From positions 1 through 18,469 of the forward strand of contig PKRJ01000066.1 of the NCBI GenBank assembly GCA_017577365.1: a stretch of 18,469 bases of DNA, written 5' to 3'. A program made the position numbers and the translations under genes. Each line of letters opens with the position of its first letter. Position 1 is the stretch's first letter. The notes under the pieces were generated by a model that worked only from the letters and a program-made list of their open reading frames with translations, did no database searches and was not told the DNA's origin. Of this stretch, positions 5,927 to 14,549 are shown one piece after another. Source of the stretch: Gammaproteobacteria bacterium. GTDB lineage: Bacteria > Pseudomonadota > Gammaproteobacteria > Steroidobacterales > Rariloculaceae.

Positions 5927-5968
5927 AAAAGCGGTCGGACCCTTCTGGACGAAGCGGCCCGACCGCTT
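5927..5968 (-). terminator. intrinsic terminator of the efflux operon
   Basis: Read on the minus strand, AAGCGGTCGG (5968-5959) pairs with CCGACCGCTT (5938-5929). The stem extends inwards by two more pairs past one mismatch. The stem runs into TTTT (5930-5927). It lies 35 bp after the stop codon of the outer membrane factor gene and just before the dehydrogenase promoter region, so it separates the two transcripts. Confidence 0.7.
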
Positions 5969-6003
5969 GCTGGAAGATGGGCGTATCGCGATTCGCGGAA
6001 GCT

Positions 6004-7446
6004 CTAGCGCGGCCCCCAGCCGCCGCCGAGCGCGAGAAAGAGCGAGATCTCGAGATCCGCGGCGCGTCCCTGTGCGCGGGCGAGCGCGATCTCGGCCTCG
6101 GCGAGCGCCGCCTCCGCCTGAAGGACGTCGAGAAAACTGACCTGCCCCGCATCGAAGCGCGCGTGCGCGAGACGGGCCGCATCGCTCGCGTGCCGTCGCG
6201 CGTTGGTCAACGCTTCGACGCGCTCACGTTCCTTCGCGTAGCTGGTCAACGCGCTTTCGACCTCGCGCAGCGCGTCGAGCCACGCGCCGTCGAAAGCAGC
6301 GAGCGCCGCGTCGGCATCGGCTCTCGCTTGCGCGAGCCTCGCGCGCACGATCGACCGGTTCGGGAAAGTCCACGACAGCACGGGACCCAGGCTCCACCTC
6401 GAGGAATCCCCGCTGTCGAGATCTCCGGCCGAAAGCGCCACCGCGCCTGCGGATCCGACGAAACGAACGCTCGGATAAAGGTCCGCCGTCGCGACGCCGA
6501 TCCGCGCAGTCGCGGCCGCGAGTCGCCGCTCCGCCTCGCGCACGTCGGGGCGTCGACTGAGCAAGGCCGCGCCGTCGCCGACGGGAATCGCCTGCGCGAC
6601 GCGCGGCGGCTGCGCGCACTCGGCGGCCGCCGCGGGATAGTCGGTAGGCGCGCGTCCCATCAGCACGGCGAGCCGATACAGCGCGCCGATATGCGCCGCC
6701 TCGAGCTCGGGAATCGACGCGCGGGTACGCTCGACGGCCGCCGCGGCACGCGCGACGTCGAGCGCCGTGCCGCGCCCGGCCTCGAGCAAACGCTCGGTGA
6801 GCGCGAGACTTTCCTGTTGCAGCTCGAGATTGCGCTGCGCGGCCGCAAGCTCGAGCCGCGTGGCGCATGCGCTCGCCCATGCGCGCGCGGTTTCGGCCGC
6901 CACCGTGATCTGCGCGGCGTGATAGACGGCTTCGGCCGCGGCGGCATCGGCGCGCGCCGCTTCGACCGCGCGGCGCACGCGGCCGAACAGATCGACCTGA
7001 TAGGCGACGTCGAAGCCGGCGTCGTAGACCGTGTCTTCGAACGAGATACTTTGCTGGAGCTGAACGAACCGCTGCTCGCCGCTCGTCGACGACGCGTCGA
7101 GCGTCGTCGACGGCAACCGACCGCCGCGCGCCTCGCGCAGCACGGCTGCGGCCCGCGCGAGATTCGCCGCGGCGGCACGCAGATCCGTATTCGCCTCGAG
7201 CGCCTCGCGTATCGCCGCATCGAGCGCGTCGTCGTCGTAGAGCCGCCACCACTCGCCGGGCGCCTCACCGTCGACGAAATAATCGGGATCGGCGCCTGCG
7301 AACGGCCGTGCGGCTTCGCTCGGTAGCTCGGGCGGCCGATAGTCGGGTCCGACGGCGCACGCCGCGGCGAAGATGGCCGACAAGCACGCGGCGATTGCGG
7401 AAGCCCGAGGAAGCCTCGCGGCTCGCGACGCATCCTTACGCATCAT
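6004..7446 (-). CDS. outer membrane factor lipoprotein of an RND efflux system (OprM/NodT family), 480 aa
   Basis: This protein forms the trimeric outer membrane and periplasmic exit tunnel of the pump. The N-terminus has a lipoprotein signal ending in FAAAC30, followed by the family hallmark AVGPDY, so the mature protein is lipidated at C30. Two repeated long helical halves, rich in Ala/Arg/Glu (for example residues 80-110 and 150-215, then 290-335 and 400-465), match the duplicated TolC-type fold. The PNRSIVRARLAQARADAD segment is typical of the family. The ATG at 7446 overlaps the pump gene's TGA as ATGA, giving translational coupling. A second ATG follows directly at 7443. The frame stays open upstream inside the pump gene, but that extension is a shadow. 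It is the last gene of the operon, ahead of an intrinsic terminator. Confidence 0.95.
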   Translation of the reverse strand: MMRKDASRAARLPRASAIAACLSAIFAAACAVGPDYRPPELPSEAARPFAGADPDYFVDGEAPGEWWRLYDDDALDAAIREALEANTDLRAAAANLARAAAVLREARGGRLPSTTLDASSTSGEQRFVQLQQSISFEDTVYDAGFDVAYQVDLFGRVRRAVEAARADAAAAEAVYHAAQITVAAETARAWASACATRLELAAAQRNLELQQESLALTERLLEAGRGTALDVARAAAAVERTRASIPELEAAHIGALYRLAVLMGRAPTDYPAAAAECAQPPRVAQAIPVGDGAALLSRRPDVREAERRLAAATARIGVATADLYPSVRFVGSAGAVALSAGDLDSGDSSRWSLGPVLSWTFPNRSIVRARLAQARADADAALAAFDGAWLDALREVESALTSYAKERERVEALTNARRHASDAARLAHARFDAGQVSFLDVLQAEAALAEAEIALARAQGRAADLEISLFLALGGGWGPR

Positions 7447-10400
7447 GCTCGTCCCTCTCGTCGGCCGATGCCGAGCTTGCGGCATACGACGTAGAAGACC
7501 GGCGTGAAGATCAGCCCGAACAGCGTCACGCCGAGCATGCCGAAGAAGACGGCCGTGCCGAGCGCCTGGCGCATCTCCTTGCCCGGTCCTTCCGCGATCG
7601 CGAGCGGCAGCACGCCGAGAATGAACGCGAACGACGTCATCAGGATCGGGCGAAGCCGCGTACGCGCCGCCGCGATCGCGGCATCGAAGCGCGACATGCC
7701 GTCGCGCTCCTCGTACTGCCGTGCGAACTCGACGATCAGGATCGCGTTCTTCGCCGCGAGCGCGATCAGCACGACGAGGCCGATCTGCGTCAGGATGTTC
7801 ACGTCCATGCCGCGCAGATTCACGCCGACGATCGCCGCGAGCAGACACATCGGAACGATCAGAATGACCGACAACGGCAGCGTGAACGCCTCGTACTGCG
7901 CGGCGAGCACGAGGAACACGAAGACGACCGCAAGCCCGAACACGATGATGCCGGTATCGCCCGCAAGCCGTTCCTGGAACGCGATATCCGTCCACTCGAA
8001 TTTCATGTCCGACGGCAAGAGCTCCCTCGCGAGACGCTCCATTGCGTCGAGCGCCTGATCCGACGAGTAGCCGGGCGCGGCCTGGCCGCGAATGTCGGCG
8101 CTCGGGAAAAGGTTGTGCCGAATCACGCGGGTCGCTCCGGAGTCTTCCCTGACGTCGATGACCGACGCGAGCGGCACCATGGCGCCCGACGCCGATCGCA
8201 CGCGCAAATTGAGGATATCGGCGCGATCGTCACGGAACCTGGGCTCGGCCTGCGCGACGACCTGATAGGTGCGGCCGAACAGGTTCAGGTCGTTGACGTA
8301 CAGCGAGCCCAAGTAGATGTTCATCGTGCTGTAGACGTCGGCCGGATGCACGCCGAGCGCCTGCGCCTTGTCGCGATCGAGCTCGGCGAAGAGCCGCGGC
8401 GCACCCGTGCTGAACTGGCTGAACACGCCGACGACCTCGGGCACCTGCGCCGCCGCGGCGACGAGCGAGTTCGCGGCTTCCTCGAGGCGCCGATAGTTCG
8501 CGCCGCTCGTGTCTTGAATCATCAGCCGCCAGCCGCCGCCGTTGCCCATGCCTTGCACGGTCGGCGGCGGAATCACGATGATCGATGCGCCCTGGATCGC
8601 GGCGAGCCGCTGCGTGAGCTGCATGCTCAAGTCGACCGCGGTCACGCCCTCTCGCTCGCGCTGCTCGAACGGCGCGAGACGCGCGAACAACGCGCCCGAG
8701 TTCGACTCGAGCGACGAGCTCGCGGCGTTGAAGCCCGAGAACGCGACGACCTCGTCGATCCCCGGCATGTCTTCGACGATCGCCATCGCCTGCTGCATGA
8801 TCTCGTTCGTCCGCTCGGACGAGGCCCCGGGCGGCAGCGAGATCACGCCGATCAAAGCGCCCTGGTCCTGCTCAGGAATGAAGCCGGTCGGCGTCGCGAC
8901 GAAGCGCCAAACCGTGATGCCGATCAAGCCCGCGTAGAGCACGAGCATCAGCGCCGCGTGGCGCACCGTACGTGCGGTCAATTGGCCGTAGCGATCGCCG
9001 AGCTTGTCGAAATAACGGTTGAACGTGCTGCCCGCGAGCCGCAACGGCGCGAGCCATTTCGAGCCCGAGTCGGCGGCGTGCGCGTCGTGCGGCCGGAGCA
9101 GGAGCGCCGCCATCGCCGGCGTCAGCGTCAACGACAGAAGCAGCGAGATCACCGCGGTCGCGGAAATCGTCACGGCGAACTGCCGGTAGAAAAGCCCGGG
9201 AATGCCGGACACGAACGCGGTCGGCACGAACACCGACAGCAGCACGAGGCCGATCGCGATCAGCGCGCCCGACACCTCGTCCATCGTCCGGTGCGCCGCC
9301 TCGCGCGGCGAGAGCCCCGCGCGGATGTTCCGCTCGACGTTCTCGACGACGACGATCGCGTCGTCGACGACGATGCCGACCGCGAGCACGAGCGCGAACA
9401 GCGCGAGCGAATTCAACGAGTAGCCGAGGGCGAGCAGCACCGCCATCGCGCCGATCAGCGCGACCGGGATCACGACGATCGGGATGATCGCCGCGCGCCA
9501 CGTCTGTAGGAACACGACGATCACGACGACGACGAGCAACACCGCCTCGAACAGCGTCTGCTGCACGGCGGCAATCGACGCCTCGACGAACTCGGTCGGA
9601 TTGTACGGAACGCTGTACGACACGCCCGGAGGGAACTCCGGGAGCATCGCCTCGAGCTCCTCGAGCACGGCATTCGCGGCGGCGAGCTCGTTCGTCTCGG
9701 GCTGCGCGATGATCGCCATGCCGATCGTCGGCAGGCCGCCGCTCGAGTACGCGCTCACGGAGAAGTCCTGGCGCGTGAGCTCCGCGCGGCCGACGTCCCG
9801 AAGCCGCGTGACCGCGCCGTCGGCATCGACCTTGATGATCACGTCCTCGAACTCGGCCGGATCCTCGAGGCGTCCCTTCATCTGGATCGGCAACAGGAAT
9901 GCCGCCGCATGCCGCTCCATGGGCGCCTGTCCGATCGAGCCCGCCGCGACCTGCACGTTCTGCGTGCGCAGCGCCTGCACGATCTCGCTCGCCGTGAGAT
10001 TGCGCGCGGCGGCGCGATCCGGATCGATCCAGATGCGCATGGCGTAGTCGCCGCCGCCGAACACGCGCACGTCGCCGACGCCCTCGATGCGCAGCAGCCG
10101 ATCGCGCACGACGGTATTCGCCCAGTTGCCGAGATAGTCGATGCCGACCGAAGGATCGGACGACTTCATCGTGACGAGCATCAGGAAGCCCGGCGCCTGC
10201 TTCGAGACGACGACGCCGAGCGCCCTCACCTGCTCGGGCAGACGCGGCTCGGCGACGGCCACGCGGTTCTGCACCTGCACCTGCGCGGTGTCGAGATCCG
10301 TGCCTTGCTTGAAGGCGACGAGAATCTGCGACTGACCGTTCGCGACCGCGGTCGACGTCATGTAGAGCATGTTCTCGACGCCGTTGATCTGCTGCTCGAG

Positions 10401-10598
10401 CGGCGCGAGCACGGTCTCCGAGACGACCTCGGCCGAGGCGCCCGGGTACGTCACCGAGACGTTGATCGTCGGCGGCGCGATCTGCGGAAACTGCGCGACC
10501 GGCAACAGCGGATACGAGAAGGCGCCGACGAGCGTGATGACGATCGCGATCACGGTCGCGAAAATCGGCCGCTCGACGAAGAAATGCGTGAGCCGCAT
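7443..10598 (-). CDS. RND multidrug efflux pump, inner membrane transporter (AcrB/MexB-type HAE1), 1051 aa
   Basis: A proton-driven exporter that takes drugs, detergents or other hydrophobic compounds from the periplasm or membrane and passes them to the outer membrane channel. The start MRLTHFFVERPIFATVIAI is the classic HAE1 N-terminus. TM4 carries the proton-relay pair D412-D413 (GIVVDDAIVVVE) and TM10 carries K950 (AAKNAILIVEFARQ), equivalent to AcrB D407, D408 and K940. Two large periplasmic regions (about residues 30-335 and 565-875) with the docking and pore domains lie between the helix bundles. The length matches AcrB (1049). It follows the adaptor gene after 31 nt, with only a weak ribosome binding site, and overlaps the channel gene by 4 nt. 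The substrate range cannot be read from sequence. Confidence 0.97.
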   Translation of the reverse strand: MRLTHFFVERPIFATVIAIVITLVGAFSYPLLPVAQFPQIAPPTINVSVTYPGASAEVVSETVLAPLEQQINGVENMLYMTSTAVANGQSQILVAFKQGTDLDTAQVQVQNRVAVAEPRLPEQVRALGVVVSKQAPGFLMLVTMKSSDPSVGIDYLGNWANTVVRDRLLRIEGVGDVRVFGGGDYAMRIWIDPDRAAARNLTASEIVQALRTQNVQVAAGSIGQAPMERHAAAFLLPIQMKGRLEDPAEFEDVIIKVDADGAVTRLRDVGRAELTRQDFSVSAYSSGGLPTIGMAIIAQPETNELAAANAVLEELEAMLPEFPPGVSYSVPYNPTEFVEASIAAVQQTLFEAVLLVVVVIVVFLQTWRAAIIPIVVIPVALIGAMAVLLALGYSLNSLALFALVLAVGIVVDDAIVVVENVERNIRAGLSPREAAHRTMDEVSGALIAIGLVLLSVFVPTAFVSGIPGLFYRQFAVTISATAVISLLLSLTLTPAMAALLLRPHDAHAADSGSKWLAPLRLAGSTFNRYFDKLGDRYGQLTARTVRHAALMLVLYAGLIGITVWRFVATPTGFIPEQDQGALIGVISLPPGASSERTNEIMQQAMAIVEDMPGIDEVVAFSGFNAASSSLESNSGALFARLAPFEQREREGVTAVDLSMQLTQRLAAIQGASIIVIPPPTVQGMGNGGGWRLMIQDTSGANYRRLEEAANSLVAAAAQVPEVVGVFSQFSTGAPRLFAELDRDKAQALGVHPADVYSTMNIYLGSLYVNDLNLFGRTYQVVAQAEPRFRDDRADILNLRVRSASGAMVPLASVIDVREDSGATRVIRHNLFPSADIRGQAAPGYSSDQALDAMERLARELLPSDMKFEWTDIAFQERLAGDTGIIVFGLAVVFVFLVLAAQYEAFTLPLSVILIVPMCLLAAIVGVNLRGMDVNILTQIGLVVLIALAAKNAILIVEFARQYEERDGMSRFDAAIAAARTRLRPILMTSFAFILGVLPLAIAEGPGKEMRQALGTAVFFGMLGVTLFGLIFTPVFYVVCRKLGIGRREGRA

Positions 10599-10629
10599 CG
10601 GAGTGATGCCCGTTACGAATCGGCGTGGG

Positions 10630-11820
10630 TCAGCGCGCCGCGGAAGCCGCGGCGACGCTCGTCTCGTGCGTGACGGGCACGATCGCTACGGGAGCGCCGT
10701 CGGGGCCCGGCGCCTCGAGTCTCGCGAGCACCGCGTCCACCGTGGCGCCCGGCCGCACGCGCTGCTGGCCGTCGACGACGACGCGATCGCCCGAAGCGAT
10801 GCCGGAGCGAATGACGCGAAGGCCCTCGTGCAACGGTCCGAGCTCGACGACTCTCGCGGACACTTTTCCGTCCGCATCGACCACGTAGACGATCCGGTCC
10901 GCGCCGCGCGTCGCGATCGCGGTGTCGGGCAACAGCACGCCCGGATATTCGGGCGAGGCCTGCAGCAGCATGTGACCGAACATGCCGGGCGTCAGGAAGC
11001 CGTCCGGATTGGGCACGACGGCGCGGCCGCGGATCGTACCGCTCCCGGGATCGATCGAGTTGTCGAGGAAATCGAGCTCTCCGACCCAGCGATAATCGTC
11101 CTCGTCCTGCAGACGGATCCGGGCCATGCGCTTCTCGCCGATCTCCGCGCGTTTGTATTTGAGATACAGCGATTCCGCGCCCTGGAACACGAAATGGATC
11201 GGATCGACCGACACGATCGTCGTGAGCACCGTATCGTCGGCCTTCACCGCGTTGCCGCGGTCGACGCGGCGGTACGAGGCGCGGCCGGCGATCGGCGCGA
11301 CGACGCGCGTGAACTCGAGATCGAGCGCGCGCGCACGCACCTCGGCGCGCGCCGCGGCAAGATCGGCCTCCGCGGTGCGTACCGCGGCCTCGAGCGCCTC
11401 GACCTCTTCGCGGCTCACGGCCCGTATCTCCACGAGCCCGCGGGCCCGCTCGAGCTCGGCGCGCGCGTTCTCGAGCCGCGCGAGCGCCGCGGCCTCGCGC
11501 CCTCGAGCCTGATCGAGCGCCGCCTCGAAGGGCCGCGGATCGATACTGAACAGAAGCTGGCCCTTGTCGACGAGCTGACCCTCTTCGAAGTGCACGTCGA
11601 CGAGATAACCGGAAACGCGCGGGCGTACCTCGACGCGCTCGACGGCCTGAAATTGACCGATATAGCCGTCCCAATCGACGATCGGGCGGATCAGCGGCTC
11701 GGCGACCGTGACCTGCGGCAACGGAGCCGCACCGCCGGCAGCGGCGGCGGGCGGTGCATCCTTGCACGCGGAAAGAGTCCCGGCCGCGGTAACGACAGCG
11801 AGGAGAACGAAGGCTCGCAT
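10630..11820 (-). CDS. RND efflux periplasmic adaptor lipoprotein (AcrA/MexA membrane fusion protein), 396 aa
   Basis: The adaptor links the inner membrane pump to the outer membrane channel. A lipobox LSAC19 follows a 15-residue hydrophobic stretch, so it is probably anchored by lipid at C19. The order is: lipoyl-type half (VEVRPRVSGYLVDVHFEEGQ, about 66-85), a helical hairpin rich in Ala/Glu/Arg (about 98-165), the second lipoyl half (LEFTRVVAPIAGRASYR), then the beta-barrel (VSVDPIHFVFQ) and the membrane-proximal domain (PNPDGFLTPGMFGHM). The C-terminal tail is Ala-rich. It is the first gene of the operon. AAGGA lies 10 bases before the ATG, and the candidate operator is 26 bp upstream. 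Confidence 0.96.
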   Translation of the reverse strand: MRAFVLLAVVTAAGTLSACKDAPPAAAAGGAAPLPQVTVAEPLIRPIVDWDGYIGQFQAVERVEVRPRVSGYLVDVHFEEGQLVDKGQLLFSIDPRPFEAALDQARGREAAALARLENARAELERARGLVEIRAVSREEVEALEAAVRTAEADLAAARAEVRARALDLEFTRVVAPIAGRASYRRVDRGNAVKADDTVLTTIVSVDPIHFVFQGAESLYLKYKRAEIGEKRMARIRLQDEDDYRWVGELDFLDNSIDPGSGTIRGRAVVPNPDGFLTPGMFGHMLLQASPEYPGVLLPDTAIATRGADRIVYVVDADGKVSARVVELGPLHEGLRVIRSGIASGDRVVVDGQQRVRPGATVDAVLARLEAPGPDGAPVAIVPVTHETSVAAASAAR

Positions 11821-11845
11821 TGATGTAACGTCCTTGCCTTAACGA

Positions 11846-11883
11846 GACATGCGACCGAAGCAGGACGCTCCCGGTCGCATGTC
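11846..11883. promoter_or_regulatory. perfect 12-bp inverted repeat between tetR and the efflux operon (candidate operator)
   Basis: GACATGCGACCG (11846-11857) and CGGTCGCATGTC (11872-11883) are perfect inverted repeats separated by 14 bp. They lie in the 107-bp gap between the divergent repressor and adaptor genes, the usual place for a TetR-family operator. On the minus strand a consensus TTGACA (plus 11880-11885) overlaps the right arm, so a bound repressor could block the efflux promoter. No good -10 is visible 16-18 bases on. A-T-rich TTATTAAAT (11897-11905) next to it may be the -10 region for the repressor gene. The arms could also fold as a hairpin in the efflux leader. Confidence 0.6.
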
Positions 11884-11927
11884 AACAGGTGGTGACTTAT
11901 TAAATCCGCGCTGCTAGGCTGTTGTCA

Positions 11928-12497
11928 ATGACCTTGCCGATCAAAACGAGAAATGCCGCGAGCACTCGCGAGGCGATCCTTCAGGCCGCCCGAGCCCGCT
12001 TCATGCAGGACGGGTACGACCACGCTGGCCTGCGGGCGATCGCGGCCGATGCGGGCGTCGATCCCGCCCTGATCTGCCGCTACTTCGGCGGCAAGGAGCG
12101 TCTCTTCGCCGCGGTGCTCGCGACCTCGGGCAAGGACCCGATGGAGGTCCTCGCGGGCGATCGCGCGACGTTCGGCATGCGGGTCGCGAGAGCGATGCTC
12201 GTCGAGTCGTCGCGCTCGCCGGACCGCATGGCCTTCGTACAGCTCGCGATACGCTCGAGCAACTCGCCGATCGCGAGCAAGCTCGTGCACGCGCAGATCC
12301 AGAAGCAGTTCGCCGTTCCGTTCGCGGAATGGCTCGGCGGAGAGCACGCGGCGCGGAAAGCGTGGCTCGTCGGCTCGATACTCATGGGCGTGGCCGCGAT
12401 GATCGCGATCGGCGCGGTACCGACGACCGACGAGGCCGACGCCGACGTGATCGACCGACTTGCGCGATTGTTGCAGGCTGTCGTCGATTCCGACTGA
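11928..12497 (+). CDS. TetR-family transcriptional repressor, 189 aa
   Basis: A dimeric DNA-binding repressor that is usually released from DNA by the compounds exported by the neighbouring pump. Residues about 13-58 form the TetR helix-turn-helix: STREAILQAARARFMQDGY, then LRAIAADAGVDPALICRYF and GGKERLFAAVL. The C-terminal ligand domain is all-helical and, as usual, not conserved enough to name the ligand. I chose the ATG at 11928; a TTG two codons earlier (11922) is in frame. It is divergent from the efflux operon with a strong inverted repeat between, which makes autoregulation and control of the pump the likely role. The gene ends 168 bp before the sensor kinase gene, so the two need not be cotranscribed. 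Confidence 0.93.
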   Translation: MTLPIKTRNAASTREAILQAARARFMQDGYDHAGLRAIAADAGVDPALICRYFGGKERLFAAVLATSGKDPMEVLAGDRATFGMRVARAMLVESSRSPDRMAFVQLAIRSSNSPIASKLVHAQIQKQFAVPFAEWLGGEHAARKAWLVGSILMGVAAMIAIGAVPTTDEADADVIDRLARLLQAVVDSD

Positions 12498-12665
12498 GTC
12501 TTTTCGAGGCCGAGCCGCGTCGAAATTGCGAGCGGCATCCCGCCTCACGATAATGTCACTTAGCGCTAGCCGCCGGCCGAGGCGTTTTGCTGCATGAGCT
12601 AAACATGAGCGGAACGGATTCCGACCCCCACGGCCAACCGACGAACGGACCGTAGCAGCCTCGCG

Positions 12666-14537
12666 ATGCTGCGCTTGCTCGAACGCTCCGTTCGCTACCG
12701 GCTGATCGCCGTGATCATGGTGACCACCGCCGTAGCACTCGTCGTCGCGAGCGCAGCGCTCATGACCTACGAGATCAACCACTATCGGCGCTCTCTCGTC
12801 GCCGACGCGACGACGCAAGCGGATATCGTCGCGGTCACGACGACGCCGGCGCTGATCTTCGACGATCCCGAGACGGCGCGCGCGACCCTCGCGCCCCTAT
12901 CGAACCGCGGCAACATTCGCGCGGCGGCGATCTATACGGCCGACGGCGAGCTCTTCGCCGCGTCGGTGTCCGAAGCCGAGACGGACTATCCGCCGCTGCC
13001 GAATCCTCTCGAGTCGCGTTTCGTGGCGGGCGCGCTCGAGCTGTTCCATCCGATCGTCCACGACGGCGAGCTCGTGGGCGCCGTGTTCCTGCGCGCGACG
13101 TACGACGTCGCCGAGCGCATGCGGAGCTATCTGCTGATCCTCCTCGCGGTGATGCTCGTCAGTCTCGTCGTCGCCGGCGTGATCTCGCTGCGCCTCGAGC
13201 GGGGCGTGACCGCGCCCGTGCTGGCGGTCTCGCAAGTCGCGCGCAAGGTCGTCGAGGAGCGTGATTTCACCTATCGCGTCGAGAAGGCGACCGACGACGA
13301 GATCGGCGTGCTCGTCGACTCCTTCAACACGATGCTCGACGAGGTCGGCCGCACGACCGAGGCGCTCGAGCGAACGAACCGACGGCTGCGAGAAGAGACG
13401 GAAGAGCGCAGGAGCGCGGAGCAGGCGCTGCGCGCCGCGGACCGCCGCAAGGACGAATTCTTGGCGACGCTCGCTCATGAGCTGCGCAACCCGCTCGCGC
13501 CGATGGTCAACGCGCTCGACATGATCGACGCGCAGTCGCTCGACGACGGCGGTCGGCGCGCGCGCGAGATCATCGAGCGGCAGCTCGCGCACATGGTGCG
13601 GCTCGTCGACGACCTGCTCGACGTCTCGCGGATCACGCGAGGCAAGCTCACCGTGCGGATGAGCCGCGTCGAGCTCGCGAGCATCGTGCAGACGGCGATC
13701 GATACCGCGCGCCCGGTCCTCGACGCGCGCGGGCACGAGCTCGAAGTCGAGCTGCCCGACAGCCCGGTCGTTCTCGAAGGCGACGCGGTCCGCCTCTCGC
13801 AAGTTTTCTCCAACTTGCTGAACAACGCCGCGAAGTACACGGAGCCCGGCGGCCGAATCTCGCTTCGCGCGCGCATCCACGACGGGCGCGTCGAGGTCGT
13901 CGTCGAGGACACGGGTATCGGTATGTCGCCCGATACGCTCGCGACGGTCTTCGAGATGTTCACGCAGGGCACCGGCGACAAGACGAATCGGACCCATCCG
14001 GGGCTCGGCGTCGGGCTCGCGCTCGCGAAGCGACTCGTCGAGCTGCACGGGGGCACGATCGAGGCGGCGAGCCCGGGCCCCGGGCAAGGCAGCCGCTTCA
14101 CCGTCGTGCTGCGGACCGTCTCCGCCGAGGCCGCCGCCGCATCGAAAGCTTCCGAGCCGCCGGCCGAGCCCGCTCGAGCTCGCAGGATCCTGCTCGTCGA
14201 CGACAACGTGGATTTCGCGACGAGCCTCGCCGTGCTGCTCGAGTCGCTAGGTCACGAGGTCCGCGTCGCGCACGATGCCGAAGCCGCTCTCGACGCGGCG
14301 GCACGGTTCGAGCCGCAAGTCGCGTTTCTCGACATCGGCTTGCCGGGCATCAGCGGATACGAGCTCGCGCGCAGGCTACGTGCCTCGCCGGCCTGCAGGA
14401 AGACCACGTTGATCGCGCTGAGCGGCTGGGGGCAGGCCGAGGACAAGAGACGCTCGAAAGACGCAGGATTCACCGACCATCTCGTGAAGCCCGTGAGCCT
14501 CCGGACGATCGAGGACGTGCTCGCAAAGCTCGCATAG
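12666..14537 (+). CDS. hybrid sensor histidine kinase (CHASE8-like sensor, HAMP, HisKA, HATPase, REC), 623 aa
   Basis: The order is: TM1 (about 12-34), a periplasmic sensor resembling CHASE8 (TTQADIVAVTTTPALIFDD, IRAAAIYTADGELFAAS), TM2 (about 156-178), HAMP with EIGVLVDSFNTMLDEV, a coiled coil (about 228-258), and HisKA with H271 (LAHELRNPL). The ATPase follows, with N box NLLNNAAKY, G1 VEDTGIGMS and G2 GLGVGLALAKRL. The C-terminal receiver domain has acidic residues D512 and D513, phospho-acceptor D556 (FLDIGLPG) and K608 (LVKP). All catalytic residues are present. No response regulator or phosphotransfer protein gene is adjacent, so the output is unknown. The preceding 168 bp hold no gene I can support. 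The stop lies only 12 bp from the end of the convergent YihY gene. Confidence 0.94.
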   Translation: MLRLLERSVRYRLIAVIMVTTAVALVVASAALMTYEINHYRRSLVADATTQADIVAVTTTPALIFDDPETARATLAPLSNRGNIRAAAIYTADGELFAASVSEAETDYPPLPNPLESRFVAGALELFHPIVHDGELVGAVFLRATYDVAERMRSYLLILLAVMLVSLVVAGVISLRLERGVTAPVLAVSQVARKVVEERDFTYRVEKATDDEIGVLVDSFNTMLDEVGRTTEALERTNRRLREETEERRSAEQALRAADRRKDEFLATLAHELRNPLAPMVNALDMIDAQSLDDGGRRAREIIERQLAHMVRLVDDLLDVSRITRGKLTVRMSRVELASIVQTAIDTARPVLDARGHELEVELPDSPVVLEGDAVRLSQVFSNLLNNAAKYTEPGGRISLRARIHDGRVEVVVEDTGIGMSPDTLATVFEMFTQGTGDKTNRTHPGLGVGLALAKRLVELHGGTIEAASPGPGQGSRFTVVLRTVSAEAAAASKASEPPAEPARARRILLVDDNVDFATSLAVLLESLGHEVRVAHDAEAALDAAARFEPQVAFLDIGLPGISGYELARRLRASPACRKTTLIALSGWGQAEDKRRSKDAGFTDHLVKPVSLRTIEDVLAKLA

Positions 14538-14549
14538 AGCCGAGCCGTT

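Noticed and set aside
4080..5927. 615-aa open frame on the plus strand opposite the PQQ dehydrogenase
   Set aside because: It has the composition of a shadow frame (Arg/Val/His-rich, no motif), and the opposite strand encodes a complete quinoprotein.
6004..7995. 663-aa version of the outer membrane factor with an upstream start
   Set aside because: The first ~180 residues are an out-of-frame reading of the pump gene. The lipoprotein signal starting at 7446 and the ATGA overlap fix the real start.
7308..9509. 733-aa open frame on the plus strand opposite the RND pump and outer membrane factor genes
   Set aside because: The product is Arg/His/Glu-rich low-complexity sequence, typical of an antisense frame in G+C-rich DNA. 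The minus-strand genes carry full family motifs over the same bases.
12605..12655. 16-codon frame (MSGTDSDPHGQPTNGP) just upstream of the sensor kinase, as a leader peptide
   Set aside because: There is no Shine-Dalgarno sequence, no run of regulatory codons, and no attenuator-like hairpin before the kinase start.
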